37,034 nt of DNA, taken from Pseudomonas putida (GTDB lineage: Bacteria; Pseudomonadota; Gammaproteobacteria; Pseudomonadales; Pseudomonadaceae). This document shows positions 22,283-29,879 of the stretch, piece after piece. The notes below the pieces were generated by a model. That model was given only the letters and a program-made list of their open reading frames with translations, did no database searches and was not told the origin of the DNA. Within the stretch, counting starts at the first letter, position 1. The number at the start of each line of letters is the position of its first letter. The stretch is taken from positions 1-37,034 of the forward strand of contig NZ_JANHLE010000042.1 of NCBI RefSeq assembly GCF_028682475.1, written 5' to 3'. The position numbers were made by a program, and so were the translations under genes.

Positions 22283-24649
22283 TTACATATCTGGTAAAGA
22301 TAAGCCTGTTGTCCAGCTTTCGTCCTGCGGCGCAGGGCCATTGGCCAGACACAACCAGCCGTGTCTGGCGTGCAGCAGGTCATTGGCGCACTGTCGCAGC
22401 ATTCCCTCATCAACATCGAGAATTGCGGCCTGCAGGTGATCCAGCCGTGCCTGGCTGCAGCCCGCCAGTTGTGCTTGCCAGCCCCACTCGGCGACGTCGT
22501 CATTGCTCATGCTGGCTTCGCTCAGCTGGTCAGCGAGGGCCTGACGGGCTTCAGTACTACAGCTCAGGGTAGACGACAGGGGCGCGAGGAACTCATGGAT
22601 ATGGTTGAGGATCTGCGCATGACTGACGTTGGGTGACTGTACGCCGAACAGCAGGCCGCTACAGCCCTGGAGCTGACGGAAGGCACTGAAGACGGCGTAA
22701 CCCAACTGTAGCTCGACGCGCAGGCGCTGGTAGAAAGGGCCCTGAATCTGCTGCGCGAGCAAGCGGGCCCTCGCTTCGTCAGTGTTCGCGACGGGGCAGA
22801 ACAGCAGCAGTGCCTGTTCGCTGGCCAGTGGCGGCAGCATTTGCCAGCGACGAACAGCGGGCATAACCACCGGGCGCTGCTTGCCTGCAAAGCCGGGAAT
22901 CTGTTGCAGGGCTCGATTGAGCTCGGAGTGCGAACGCTTGCCGAATCCTGTGGTCATGGCTTGCCACCGGGCCTGTGTCCACAGCGTCTGCAGGTCACCC
23001 TGGCTTGGGACGTGGGTGGCTGAGGACGTGTCTTTGCGGCCGACAAACTGTTCCGGCAGGTGCCGGAGCAAAGCGCGGATCGGCATGCTGTCGGCATCAT
23101 CCGCAGGCTTCTCGGCCCAGCTGGAGGCACCGGGGTGCCGGAGTATTTCCAGCGCCTCAGCGGTCACCGAGACCACCCTCTCAGGTACACCGGCGCAGCG
23201 CATTTGCCAGAACTCGCCACAGCGCTCGAATTGCAGCGCAACGCCAACCCTGGCCGCACGCTCACGCAGTGGCTGCAAAGCCCGGTCGAGGACCTGCCAG
23301 AGTTGATCGCGTACGGCTGCAGTCAGCTGCCAGCGCAGGTAGACCACGCCATGCTGGCGCACAGGCGGCAATATCGGGTTGCAGTTCAGGCCAGTGGGAA
23401 GCGCAACCAGGGCGTCGACGGCGATGGTCAGGTTGAGCAAGGATTCCGCGGTCGGCAGGTGCCACGGTTGTGGGCACTGCGGCGAGAAGTCATCCAGCAG
23501 ACTGTCGAGCAGGCTGTCCAGAGCGTGCCGGGCTTGGCTGCTCAGCGCTTCATACGGCCGGCCGGCACTGTCACGGCATGCCAGGTCCAATGCTGTCGCC
23601 GCCTGAGCGCGGCATTGCTGCAAGCGTGCATATTCCTGGTACAGCGGCGACCTGTCGACATCGCGGAAAAACCGCAGCCAATCCTGTAGCAGCGCTTGTG
23701 CTTGTTCGGCCATCGCTGCATCGTTGAGCTGCAGGCGAGTGTGCAGTAAAGCCTGACCGGCAAAACTGTATAGCGGCGAACATTCGAGTGATCGCAACCC
23801 GCCGCGCTGCCGCAGCGCTGCCAGCGGCCCGCCTGGCCGTGCGTCGGTCAGCCAGGTGTGGAGAAAGTCTATGGCTTGCTCCAACCCGGCAGGCTGTTGT
23901 TCGACGGCTTGCAGCACGTCCAGTTGCTGGCTGTTCAACTGCGCCGAGAGCCTGGCATCAGCCAGTTTTACCGGTACTGCCTGGTCGATCCTTGCGCCGG
24001 TGGCGATGCAGCTTGCGGCGCTGTGTGCCAGCACTCGGAGCTCGTGCAGGCTTTGCGGTCCGCTCAGGCTCAGGCGTATTTGTCCGGCTTGGTAGTAACG
24101 TTGGTGATAGCCCTGCAAGGCGGCCTGAAATTCACGGCTGTGCACCGGCAGGCTGTAGCGGTTGCCCGCCTGGAAAGCACTCAGCGGATGGTGTCTGGAA
24201 ACCCTCTGCAGTAGTGCGAACTGCGCCTGGGCTTGCGGGTTGCGTGACCAGGCGATGAATTCGGCATGGATCACTTCGCGTTCGCGCAGCTGGCGTTGTT
24301 GCGCAAAAACCGGGCGGGCGAGCATGTCGCACAAGCGCTCGAGGCCGCCGGTAAACGCCGCCTGCGGGACTTCGAAGAAGTAGTCGGTGGTGCGTTCGCG
24401 GGTGCTGGCGTTGACCTGACCGCCATGACGCTGCACATAGCGCATCAGCCCGTCGTCGAGGGGAAAACGCTCGGTGCCGAGAAACAGCAGGTGCTCGAGA
24501 AAGTGCGCGAGCCCCGCATAGGCGCGCGGCGCGTCGTGGCTGCCGGCCATGACCCGCACGGCAGCGGCACAGCGTTTCAGCTGCGGGGCATGCCGCAGGA
24601 TGACCTGCAGGCCATTGTCGAGGGTGAGGTGTTGCACAGTGCTGGGCAT
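22283..24649 (-). CDS. pqqF: PqqF, M16-family zinc peptidase of PQQ synthesis
   Basis: The 788-residue protein is an insulinase/pitrilysin-type peptidase. The inverted zinc motif is H49-F-L-E52-H53, with the third ligand E130 exactly 76 residues on (HxxEHx76E). ASTRERTTDYFFEV and GLAHFLEHLLFLG are classic M16 segments. The protein is of usual Pseudomonas PqqF length, with weakly conserved later M16 domains. It is thought to cut the modified PqqA peptide and free the Glu-Tyr unit. It lies upstream of pqqA on the same strand, 38 bases after davA. Whether it shares a transcript with davBA or pqqABCDE cannot be decided by reading. Confidence 0.93.
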   Translation of the reverse strand: MPSTVQHLTLDNGLQVILRHAPQLKRCAAAVRVMAGSHDAPRAYAGLAHFLEHLLFLGTERFPLDDGLMRYVQRHGGQVNASTRERTTDYFFEVPQAAFTGGLERLCDMLARPVFAQQRQLREREVIHAEFIAWSRNPQAQAQFALLQRVSRHHPLSAFQAGNRYSLPVHSREFQAALQGYHQRYYQAGQIRLSLSGPQSLHELRVLAHSAASCIATGARIDQAVPVKLADARLSAQLNSQQLDVLQAVEQQPAGLEQAIDFLHTWLTDARPGGPLAALRQRGGLRSLECSPLYSFAGQALLHTRLQLNDAAMAEQAQALLQDWLRFFRDVDRSPLYQEYARLQQCRAQAATALDLACRDSAGRPYEALSSQARHALDSLLDSLLDDFSPQCPQPWHLPTAESLLNLTIAVDALVALPTGLNCNPILPPVRQHGVVYLRWQLTAAVRDQLWQVLDRALQPLRERAARVGVALQFERCGEFWQMRCAGVPERVVSVTAEALEILRHPGASSWAEKPADDADSMPIRALLRHLPEQFVGRKDTSSATHVPSQGDLQTLWTQARWQAMTTGFGKRSHSELNRALQQIPGFAGKQRPVVMPAVRRWQMLPPLASEQALLLFCPVANTDEARARLLAQQIQGPFYQRLRVELQLGYAVFSAFRQLQGCSGLLFGVQSPNVSHAQILNHIHEFLAPLSSTLSCSTEARQALADQLSEASMSNDDVAEWGWQAQLAGCSQARLDHLQAAILDVDEGMLRQCANDLLHARHGWLCLANGPAPQDESWTTGLSLPDM

Positions 24650-24687
24650 GACGGTTCCGTTGCAGCGCGAACCGTCATGCTAGCGGA

Positions 24688-25491
24688 TTATCCGCGATCG
24701 CGCGGATCGCCATACAGCTCCGGGCGCAGGTCGTGCAGGTAGGGCGTACTGGCGCGTCCTTCATGGACCCGTTGCAGTTCCAGGTCTGCCTGCAGCAGGG
24801 CGCTGTCGCGACCGGCCATGGCCAGGATGCTACCGTCCGGGCCGACAATGCTGCTTTGTCCGCAGTAGTGGATCTCGTCCTCGCTGCCGCAGTAATTGGC
24901 GTAGACCAGGTAGCACTGGTTTTCGTAGGCGCGGGCGCGCACGGTGACCTGGGCGATGAAGTCGTAGGGCACCATGTTCGCCGTCGGCACCAGAATCAGC
25001 TCGGCCCCGGCCAGGGCCAGGCGTCGGGCATTTTCCGGAAACTCGATGTCGTAGCAGATCAGCAAGCCCAGGCGCCATCCGTTCAGCTCCACCACCGGGT
25101 AATGATCGGGGCCCGGGCTGAACATCGCCCGGTCCAGACCACCGAACAGATGGGTCTTGCGGTAGTTGCACAGGCTGCTGCCATGGGCGTCGATCAATTG
25201 CACGGCGTTGTACACCCGACCGTCCTCGGACAGCTCCGGATAGCCGTAGGCAATGGCGATGCGATTGCTCTGGGCGATCTCCACCACGGCCATGGCCGAA
25301 GGCCCGTCTTCGGCTTCGGCCAGGCGCGCCACGGCTTCGCTGCCGATGTTGTAGCCGGTCAGGAACATTTCCGGGCACACCAGCAACTCTACGCCGCGGG
25401 CGGCGGCCAGTTGCGCCTGCTGGTGCAGACGCTCGAGGTTGCCGGGTACGTCCAGTGGCTGCGGAGCACCTTGATACAGCGCGATGCGCAT
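24688..25491 (-). CDS. davA: 5-aminovaleramidase DavA (carbon-nitrogen hydrolase)
   Basis: DavA hydrolyses 5-aminovaleramide to 5-aminovalerate and ammonia in lysine breakdown. The 267-residue protein has the nitrilase-family triad: E41 (CPEMFLTGY), K112 (YRKTHLFG) and C146 (LLICYDIEFPE). The ATG at 25491 follows a GGGAG site and begins 13 bases after davB. A reading that starts 30 codons earlier would run into davB and lacks a ribosome site. The assignment to DavA, as opposed to a general amidase, rests on the adjoining lysine monooxygenase gene. Confidence 0.92.
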   Translation of the reverse strand: MRIALYQGAPQPLDVPGNLERLHQQAQLAAARGVELLVCPEMFLTGYNIGSEAVARLAEAEDGPSAMAVVEIAQSNRIAIAYGYPELSEDGRVYNAVQLIDAHGSSLCNYRKTHLFGGLDRAMFSPGPDHYPVVELNGWRLGLLICYDIEFPENARRLALAGAELILVPTANMVPYDFIAQVTVRARAYENQCYLVYANYCGSEDEIHYCGQSSIVGPDGSILAMAGRDSALLQADLELQRVHEGRASTPYLHDLRPELYGDPRDRG

Positions 25492-25504
25492 GGCGTTACT
25501 CCCG

Positions 25505-27187
25505 TCAGTCGGCCAGGGCGATCGGTCCGATCTCGTTGAATACATCGCCCGGGCCTGGGTTATCCGGGTGGGTATGCCCACCGAAGTGATTCATGATACC
25601 CCACACCGCATTGAGCGAGGTCTGCACCGCGCCTTCGACCCAGGCCGGGGTCCACGACACGTCGTCGCCGGCGATGAAGATGCCGCGCTGCTCGACGGGC
25701 ATGTCCTGCTGCATGAAGTGTGCGTACATGCGCTGGTTGTAGCGGTAGTGCCCAGGCAGGGCTCCCTTGAAAGCGCCGAGGAAATGCGGGTCGGCTTCCC
25801 AGGACACGGTGATCGGATCGCCAATGATGTGGCCGGCGATGTCGACTTTCGGGTAGATCTTCTTCAGCGCGTCGAGGGCCAGCTTCACGCGCTTTTCCAC
25901 CGGATGTGGGAGCATCTTCAGGGCATCGCTCATCCATGAGTAGGACAGGCAGATCACCCCCGGTTTGTCGTCACCGTTGTCGAACAGGTAGGTGCCACGG
26001 GTCAGGCGGTCGGTCAGGGTCATGCTCATCAGGTCGCGGCCGGTCTCTGGATCTTTGTCTTTCCAGAATGGCCGGTCGACCATGACGAAGGTCTTCGACG
26101 ACTGCATGTAGCGGGTGCGGTCCAGGGCCATCCACATCTTCTGCGAGAACAGCGACTCTTCGCACTCGATCTGGGTGGTCAGCAGCCAGCTCTGGCAGGT
26201 GGTGAGCACGGCGGCGTAGTGGCGGGTGTCGCCCCAGTTGTCGGTCACCGCCAGGCGTCCGTCGGCGTCGCGGGCGATGCGCTTGACCCCCGGACGCGGC
26301 GCGCCACGGTGCAGCGAGCTGAGGCTGGTGCCCGCCGGCCAGTGTGCGCAACGCTCGGGGACATGGCGCCAGATGCCCAGCGGCACCTGCTCGACGCCAC
26401 CGACCACCAGGTGCTGGTGATCGTCGCAGTTGGTCATCACCACACGGAAGATTTCCAGCATCGAGTTGGGGAAGTCCGAGTCCCAGCCGCCGGTGCCGAA
26501 ACCGACCTGGCCGAACACTTCCCGGTGCAGGAAGCTGAGCTTGGCAAAAGCCTTGGAGGTTGCGACGAAATCGTAGAAGGTGCGGTCGTCCCACAGCGGT
26601 ACCAAGGTGTTCCACAGCTCTTTCAGGCGCGGTACATCACGGTCGCGGATCGCCTGCTGGATGTCGCCGAAACGGGCGCCATCTTCCAGCGCGTCGGCCC
26701 AGGCATCGGCGACTTCCTGGAACAGTTTCGGCAGGTCGGAGAGCTTTTCGGCGTAGTGGGTCTGGCCTTCCAGGTCGATGACGGTACTGCCGGATGCCGG
26801 GGTCAGCGGGTTGGGGAAAGGTTTGGTCTCAAGGCCCAGCTTGTCCACATAGTGATAGAACGCTGTGGACGAGACCGGGAAACGCATGCCGCCAAGTTCG
26901 GCAATGATCCCGTCGGTGCCTTCGAAGGTCTGCGAGCGCAGGCGGCCACCCATCTTCGACGCTTCGTAGACCACCGGCTTGAGCCCCAGCTTCATCAGCT
27001 CGTACGCCGCCACCAGGCCGGCGATTCCGGCACCGACAATCGCCACTTCTTCACCGTGGCGTGCGGCCGGGATACTGCCCAGGCCTGCGGGGTGCTCGAT
27101 CCAGTCGTCAAAGGCGAACGGGAAGTCCGGGCCGAAGATGGTGACAGGTTTCTTGCCGTCGGCGGGGTGGCGATTGTTGTTGTTCAT
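25505..27187 (-). CDS. davB: L-lysine 2-monooxygenase DavB
   Basis: DavB decarboxylates and oxidises L-lysine with O2 to 5-aminovaleramide. The 560 residues have the FAD-binding GAGIAG (52-57), an acidic E75 closing the Rossmann fold and GGRLRSQTF after it. Near the C-terminus lies FIAGDDVSWTPAWVEGAVQT, the second FAD contact of flavin amine oxidases. Length and the next gene, davA, favour lysine 2-monooxygenase over tryptophan 2-monooxygenase, its closest relative. AAGG lies before the ATG. A -10-like TATACT lies upstream near 27227-27232, without a clear -35. An Lrp-type gene precedes it on the same strand and is a likely regulator. Confidence 0.9.
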   Translation of the reverse strand: MNNNNRHPADGKKPVTIFGPDFPFAFDDWIEHPAGLGSIPAARHGEEVAIVGAGIAGLVAAYELMKLGLKPVVYEASKMGGRLRSQTFEGTDGIIAELGGMRFPVSSTAFYHYVDKLGLETKPFPNPLTPASGSTVIDLEGQTHYAEKLSDLPKLFQEVADAWADALEDGARFGDIQQAIRDRDVPRLKELWNTLVPLWDDRTFYDFVATSKAFAKLSFLHREVFGQVGFGTGGWDSDFPNSMLEIFRVVMTNCDDHQHLVVGGVEQVPLGIWRHVPERCAHWPAGTSLSSLHRGAPRPGVKRIARDADGRLAVTDNWGDTRHYAAVLTTCQSWLLTTQIECEESLFSQKMWMALDRTRYMQSSKTFVMVDRPFWKDKDPETGRDLMSMTLTDRLTRGTYLFDNGDDKPGVICLSYSWMSDALKMLPHPVEKRVKLALDALKKIYPKVDIAGHIIGDPITVSWEADPHFLGAFKGALPGHYRYNQRMYAHFMQQDMPVEQRGIFIAGDDVSWTPAWVEGAVQTSLNAVWGIMNHFGGHTHPDNPGPGDVFNEIGPIALAD

Positions 27188-27351
27188 AGATGACCTTGCC
27201 AGGGCTGCGCAGGATGCGGAGCTTGAGTATAGGAAAACGCTGGCGGTCAGTTTAGAGGGCGGGCGTTACGTAATTAAGATGCAGAGTGTCGTCTATTTGT
27301 GGTGTTGCTTGTCAGTTTGCATGGTGATTTCGTCATATCGTCAGGCCACGT

Positions 27352-27804
27352 TTACCCGCGGTCAACCTTGCTGCTGAGGATGATCGAGGTAGTGGTCTTT
27401 TCCACGCCGTCGACACCGCCGATCTGGTCGAGTAGCTGGTCCAGCTGCTCCGGCGAATCACTGCGCAGCCAGGCCACATAATCGAACTCGCCACTCACCG
27501 CGCACAGCTGCTGGACTTGTCCCATGGCGCTCAGGCGGCGCACCACTTCCTTGCCCGAGCGCGGCTGCACTTTGATCCCGACATAGGCCTGCAAGCCGCC
27601 GTCAATCAGGCGCTGGCCCAGACGTACGCCGTAGCCGCTGATGACCTTGGTCTTTTCCAGACGCGCCAGGCGCGAGGTCACCGTGGTGCGCGCGATGCCC
27701 AGTTGCCGGGCCAGCATGGCGACGCTTTCACGGGCATTGATCTGCAGTAGCGAAATCAGTTGGCGGTCGATTTCGTCGAGGGCGACGGGACGGCTGTCGG
27801 ACAT
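27352..27804 (-). CDS. Lrp/AsnC-family transcriptional regulator
   Basis: The 150-residue protein has an N-terminal helix-turn-helix (about 10-60: LDEIDRQLISLLQINARESV, then ARQLGIARTTVTSRLARLE) and a C-terminal RAM ligand-binding domain (about 70-145, with CAVSGEFDYVAWLRSDS). Proteins of this family sense amino acids. Its place directly before davBA suggests lysine or a lysine product as ligand, which is inference. The leader carries a hairpin, TGCGCCG/CGGCGCA at 27820-27840, 16 bases before the ATG, and no clear ribosome site. Confidence 0.9.
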   Translation of the reverse strand: MSDSRPVALDEIDRQLISLLQINARESVAMLARQLGIARTTVTSRLARLEKTKVISGYGVRLGQRLIDGGLQAYVGIKVQPRSGKEVVRRLSAMGQVQQLCAVSGEFDYVAWLRSDSPEQLDQLLDQIGGVDGVEKTTTSIILSSKVDRG

Positions 27805-27879
27805 GGAGACTCTCGGGTGTGCGCCGCGTAGTACGGCGCATGAAGTGATTGCATTAGCCTATCCACACCGCGCATTGAC

Positions 27880-27898
27880 GAGCAAGCCGTGCTTGCTC
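27880..27898 (-). terminator. Hairpin at the stop codon of the WaaZ-like gene
   Basis: GAGCAAGC-CGT-GCTTGCTC is a perfect 8-base-stem hairpin whose arm begins inside the stop codon. No T-run follows, so it may protect the message end and not terminate by itself. Confidence 0.45.
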
Positions 27899-28688
27899 AG
27901 GTGCGCACCAGCGCCCGCGCTTCATCGAGGGTTTTGTAGGGAATTACCGTACGTGGCAGGCGGGAGGAGGGCGACAGGTTGTAGACGGAGAAATCGTCAT
28001 CGACAACCGAGTCAGCCATCAGCTCGAAGGACGGCAGGATGCGCGAATCGAAGTGTTGGTCCAGACCGCAAGGCGACAGCTTGGAGTGTCGGGTTTCGTA
28101 GAACCTGCCGACATTCTGGTTCAAGTCCACTCCAACCATGAAGACCTTGTTGAAACCTGCATGGTAGGCAATCTGCAGCGCTACGTAAGCCACCGTGCGT
28201 GCATCAAAGAAGCCGCGGTGCAGGTTCTTGCTGAATCCCAGCGGCTTTTTGCGGCTTCCCGGGAAGGGGCGGTTGCGGATGAGCTCAGGGTCTTTTCGCA
28301 GCAGATCGCTCAGTTTTGCCTTGCGGGCCTTGCGCAGAAAGTACAACTCACCGCTGGCGGCAACCCCGGCGGACTTGTAGTGATCTTCCCAGAGCGCAAC
28401 CCGTTGACTGCGGCGCATGGCTTCGGCAAACAGCTCGGGTTGCTGGTTGGAGAAGTCCTTGTCTGTGCAGACATAAAAGAACGGCTTGATCGGCGTATCC
28501 AGGAACATGGAGATCGCGCCGTTCATGGTGATCATCGGGATGTCGGAGAATGCCTGGAAAGGAAAGTCCTTTGCCGAACTGCCCGAGGCGATCACGAAAA
28601 CCGAGCCCGACCCTGCATTGCGGCAATCATCGAAATGGCTGACGCTGAATGGCACGTCAGAAATCAACTGTGCTGTGGAAGCGTCCAT
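27897..28688 (-). CDS. Putative polysaccharide-related protein (WaaZ/DUF115-like)
   Basis: The function of this 263-residue protein is not firmly known. Its segments VFVIASGSSAKDFP, ITMNGAISMF, FFYVCTDKDF and AYHAGFNKVFMVGVDLN resemble the WaaZ/DUF115 group. That group has a nucleotide-sugar-transferase-like fold in which a GxGxS loop, an N-G and a [VI]G-D-L segment recur. Such proteins modify lipopolysaccharide core or flagellin glycans. No membrane segment or signal peptide is visible. AAGGA lies before the ATG, and a plausible sigma70 promoter is found at 28748-28776. The neighbouring acetyltransferase-like gene fits a surface-sugar role. Confidence 0.72.
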   Translation of the reverse strand: MDASTAQLISDVPFSVSHFDDCRNAGSGSVFVIASGSSAKDFPFQAFSDIPMITMNGAISMFLDTPIKPFFYVCTDKDFSNQQPELFAEAMRRSQRVALWEDHYKSAGVAASGELYFLRKARKAKLSDLLRKDPELIRNRPFPGSRKKPLGFSKNLHRGFFDARTVAYVALQIAYHAGFNKVFMVGVDLNQNVGRFYETRHSKLSPCGLDQHFDSRILPSFELMADSVVDDDFSVYNLSPSSRLPRTVIPYKTLDEARALVRT

Positions 28689-28747
28689 TTTAGAAATCCT
28701 TAACGTGCATCGATGATTGAGGGGATGGCTGGGTGAAGACCGCTTAT

Positions 28748-28776
28748 TTTATAAGTTTTCCTGAGCGGATTGCTAA
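28748..28776 (-). promoter_or_regulatory. Candidate sigma70 promoter of the WaaZ-like gene
   Basis: On the minus strand TTAGCA and TATAAA stand 17 bases apart in an AT-rich stretch. The -35 covers the stop codon of the small reading frame upstream. Confidence 0.55.
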
Positions 28777-28928
28777 TCGCCTGCGTGGGTAGCCTGATAG
28801 AGGGTGTTGCGCCCACCATCGAGCAAGCGCTTGAGCAGTTCTGTCCATTCGGTCGACAGGGGGGCGGGAGTTCCGTCCATCCCGCCGAATGTGTCGGCGC
28901 TATGTCGAATTCGATACAATTGCGCCAT
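28773..28928 (-). CDS. Possible small protein, 51 residues, unknown
   Basis: This open frame starts at an ATG (28928) and ends at TAG. The peptide begins MAQLYRIRHSADTFGGMDG and has an amphipathic C-terminal half (TEWTELLKRLLDGGRNTLY). It is not recognised. Codons look moderately coding-like, but no ribosome site precedes the ATG. It reads towards the WaaZ-like gene and away from the acetyltransferase-like gene. It could be a small protein, the 3' remnant of a lost gene, or chance. Confidence 0.4.
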   Translation of the reverse strand: MAQLYRIRHSADTFGGMDGTPAPLSTEWTELLKRLLDGGRNTLYQATHAGD

Positions 28929-28993
28929 CTATAGAGAAACTGTCCAAGCGGATGGATTCGGATTCATCCGGGAGAAGATCGCAAGTGGAATAC

Positions 28994-29539
28994 ATGGATT
29001 GGGAGAATCTGAAAAGATTCTGGCGCATCGAAGTGATGGGCGGTGAAGAAAAGAAATTGAAGTTCAAGCGGATATTTCGGCGTATTCGCCTAAAAGAACA
29101 AGAGCATTATCTGTTCTGGTTCAGGCTGGCGCAGCATCTTCACCGACGCCGCAAAGGGGTGCTCAATTACCCCAAGATTGCCCGGCGAATCCATGCAAGT
29201 TTAGTGCGTACCCACGGCATCGATATCATGCTTGCGGCGGAGATCGGCCCTGGCCTGAGCTTCTCTCACCGTGTAGGGATAGTGATCGCGGATGCGGCAC
29301 GCATAGGCAAAAACCTGTCCATTCGCCAGAACACCACTATCGGTGTGAAAACCGCTGGCCAGAAAGGTTTGATCCACATCGGCGACAACGTGGTAGTAGG
29401 GGCCAATGTTTGCATCATCGGTGACAACCTACGCATCGGCGACAATGTAACCATCGGGGCAATGGCCTTCATCAACAAGGATGTACCGGATAACAGCACT
29501 TGCTTTACCCGGCACGTAACAACGATCAATCAGAAGTGA
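28994..29539 (+). CDS. Hexapeptide-repeat acetyltransferase, serine acetyltransferase-like
   Basis: From the ATG at 28994 the protein has 181 residues. A basic, helical N-terminal part is followed by a left-handed beta-helix made of hexapeptide turns. The visible turns are IGPGLSFSHRVGIVIADAAR, IGKNLSIRQNTTIG, IGDNVVVGANVCIIG and IGDNVTIGAMAFI. This matches the CysE/serine acetyltransferase group, also used for sugar O-acetylation in polysaccharide loci. It is shorter than housekeeping CysE and shows SFSHRVG where CysE has FDHATG, so the substrate may be a sugar. Other starts are ATGs at 28952 and 28889; the latter overlaps the divergent small frame. The start region is relatively AT-rich. 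A strong terminator follows. Confidence 0.8.
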   Translation: MDWENLKRFWRIEVMGGEEKKLKFKRIFRRIRLKEQEHYLFWFRLAQHLHRRRKGVLNYPKIARRIHASLVRTHGIDIMLAAEIGPGLSFSHRVGIVIADAARIGKNLSIRQNTTIGVKTAGQKGLIHIGDNVVVGANVCIIGDNLRIGDNVTIGAMAFINKDVPDNSTCFTRHVTTINQK

Positions 29540-29604
29540 ATAACGGTAGCCGGCCTGGAGTCGAAACCCCTGGTCTGCTGAGTTGATGATCCCCTGAAAC
29601 GACG

Positions 29605-29633
29605 AAAGCCGCGCATTGCGCGGCTTTTTTTTT
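29605..29633 (+). terminator. Rho-independent terminator after the acetyltransferase-like gene
   Basis: AAAGCCGCGC (29605-29614) pairs perfectly with GCGCGGCTTT (29618-29627) around the loop ATT, and the T-run extends to 29633. Confidence 0.93.
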
Positions 29634-29879
29634 GCTGGGCCCACACTCGGCACCTCTGCGGACTTGATCGGATATCCCTGGCGGGTCGTCGTACGCCCGC
29701 GAACTGTCAGACTCGCCTCACCTAAAACCTGAATGGATTGTTCATGCCTGGCCGCGTTCAATCCTGGGCTCCAGCAGTGCTTCAGGAGGTTTCGTACTGG
29801 TCCTATATCGATGCAGGGGACGTGTTTTTAGAATTAATACATAGAATTTCCTATGCTTCGTGTGCGTGTGTAATCGCTG
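29634..29879 (+). promoter_or_regulatory. Upstream region of the autotransporter gene
   Basis: No gene is supported in these 246 bases. The last 70 bases are AT-rich and hold a weak TTAGAA-N18-TATGCT promoter-like pair (about 29829-29858). An in-frame TAA at 29871 sits two codons before the autotransporter ATG. A GT-rich stretch (29857-29871) precedes the start, and no ribosome site is visible. Confidence 0.35.

Noticed and set aside
24688..25581. Longer DavA starting at 25581
   Set aside because: The extra 30 residues overlap davB in another frame and lack a ribosome site; the ATG at 25491 has a good one.
28889..29539. Longer acetyltransferase-like protein starting at 28889
   Set aside because: The added N-terminus is not family-like and overlaps the divergent small frame; later ATGs fit better.
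29540..29604. tRNA-like segment with GGAGTCGAAACCCC
   Set aside because: No acceptor, D or anticodon stem can be built around it.
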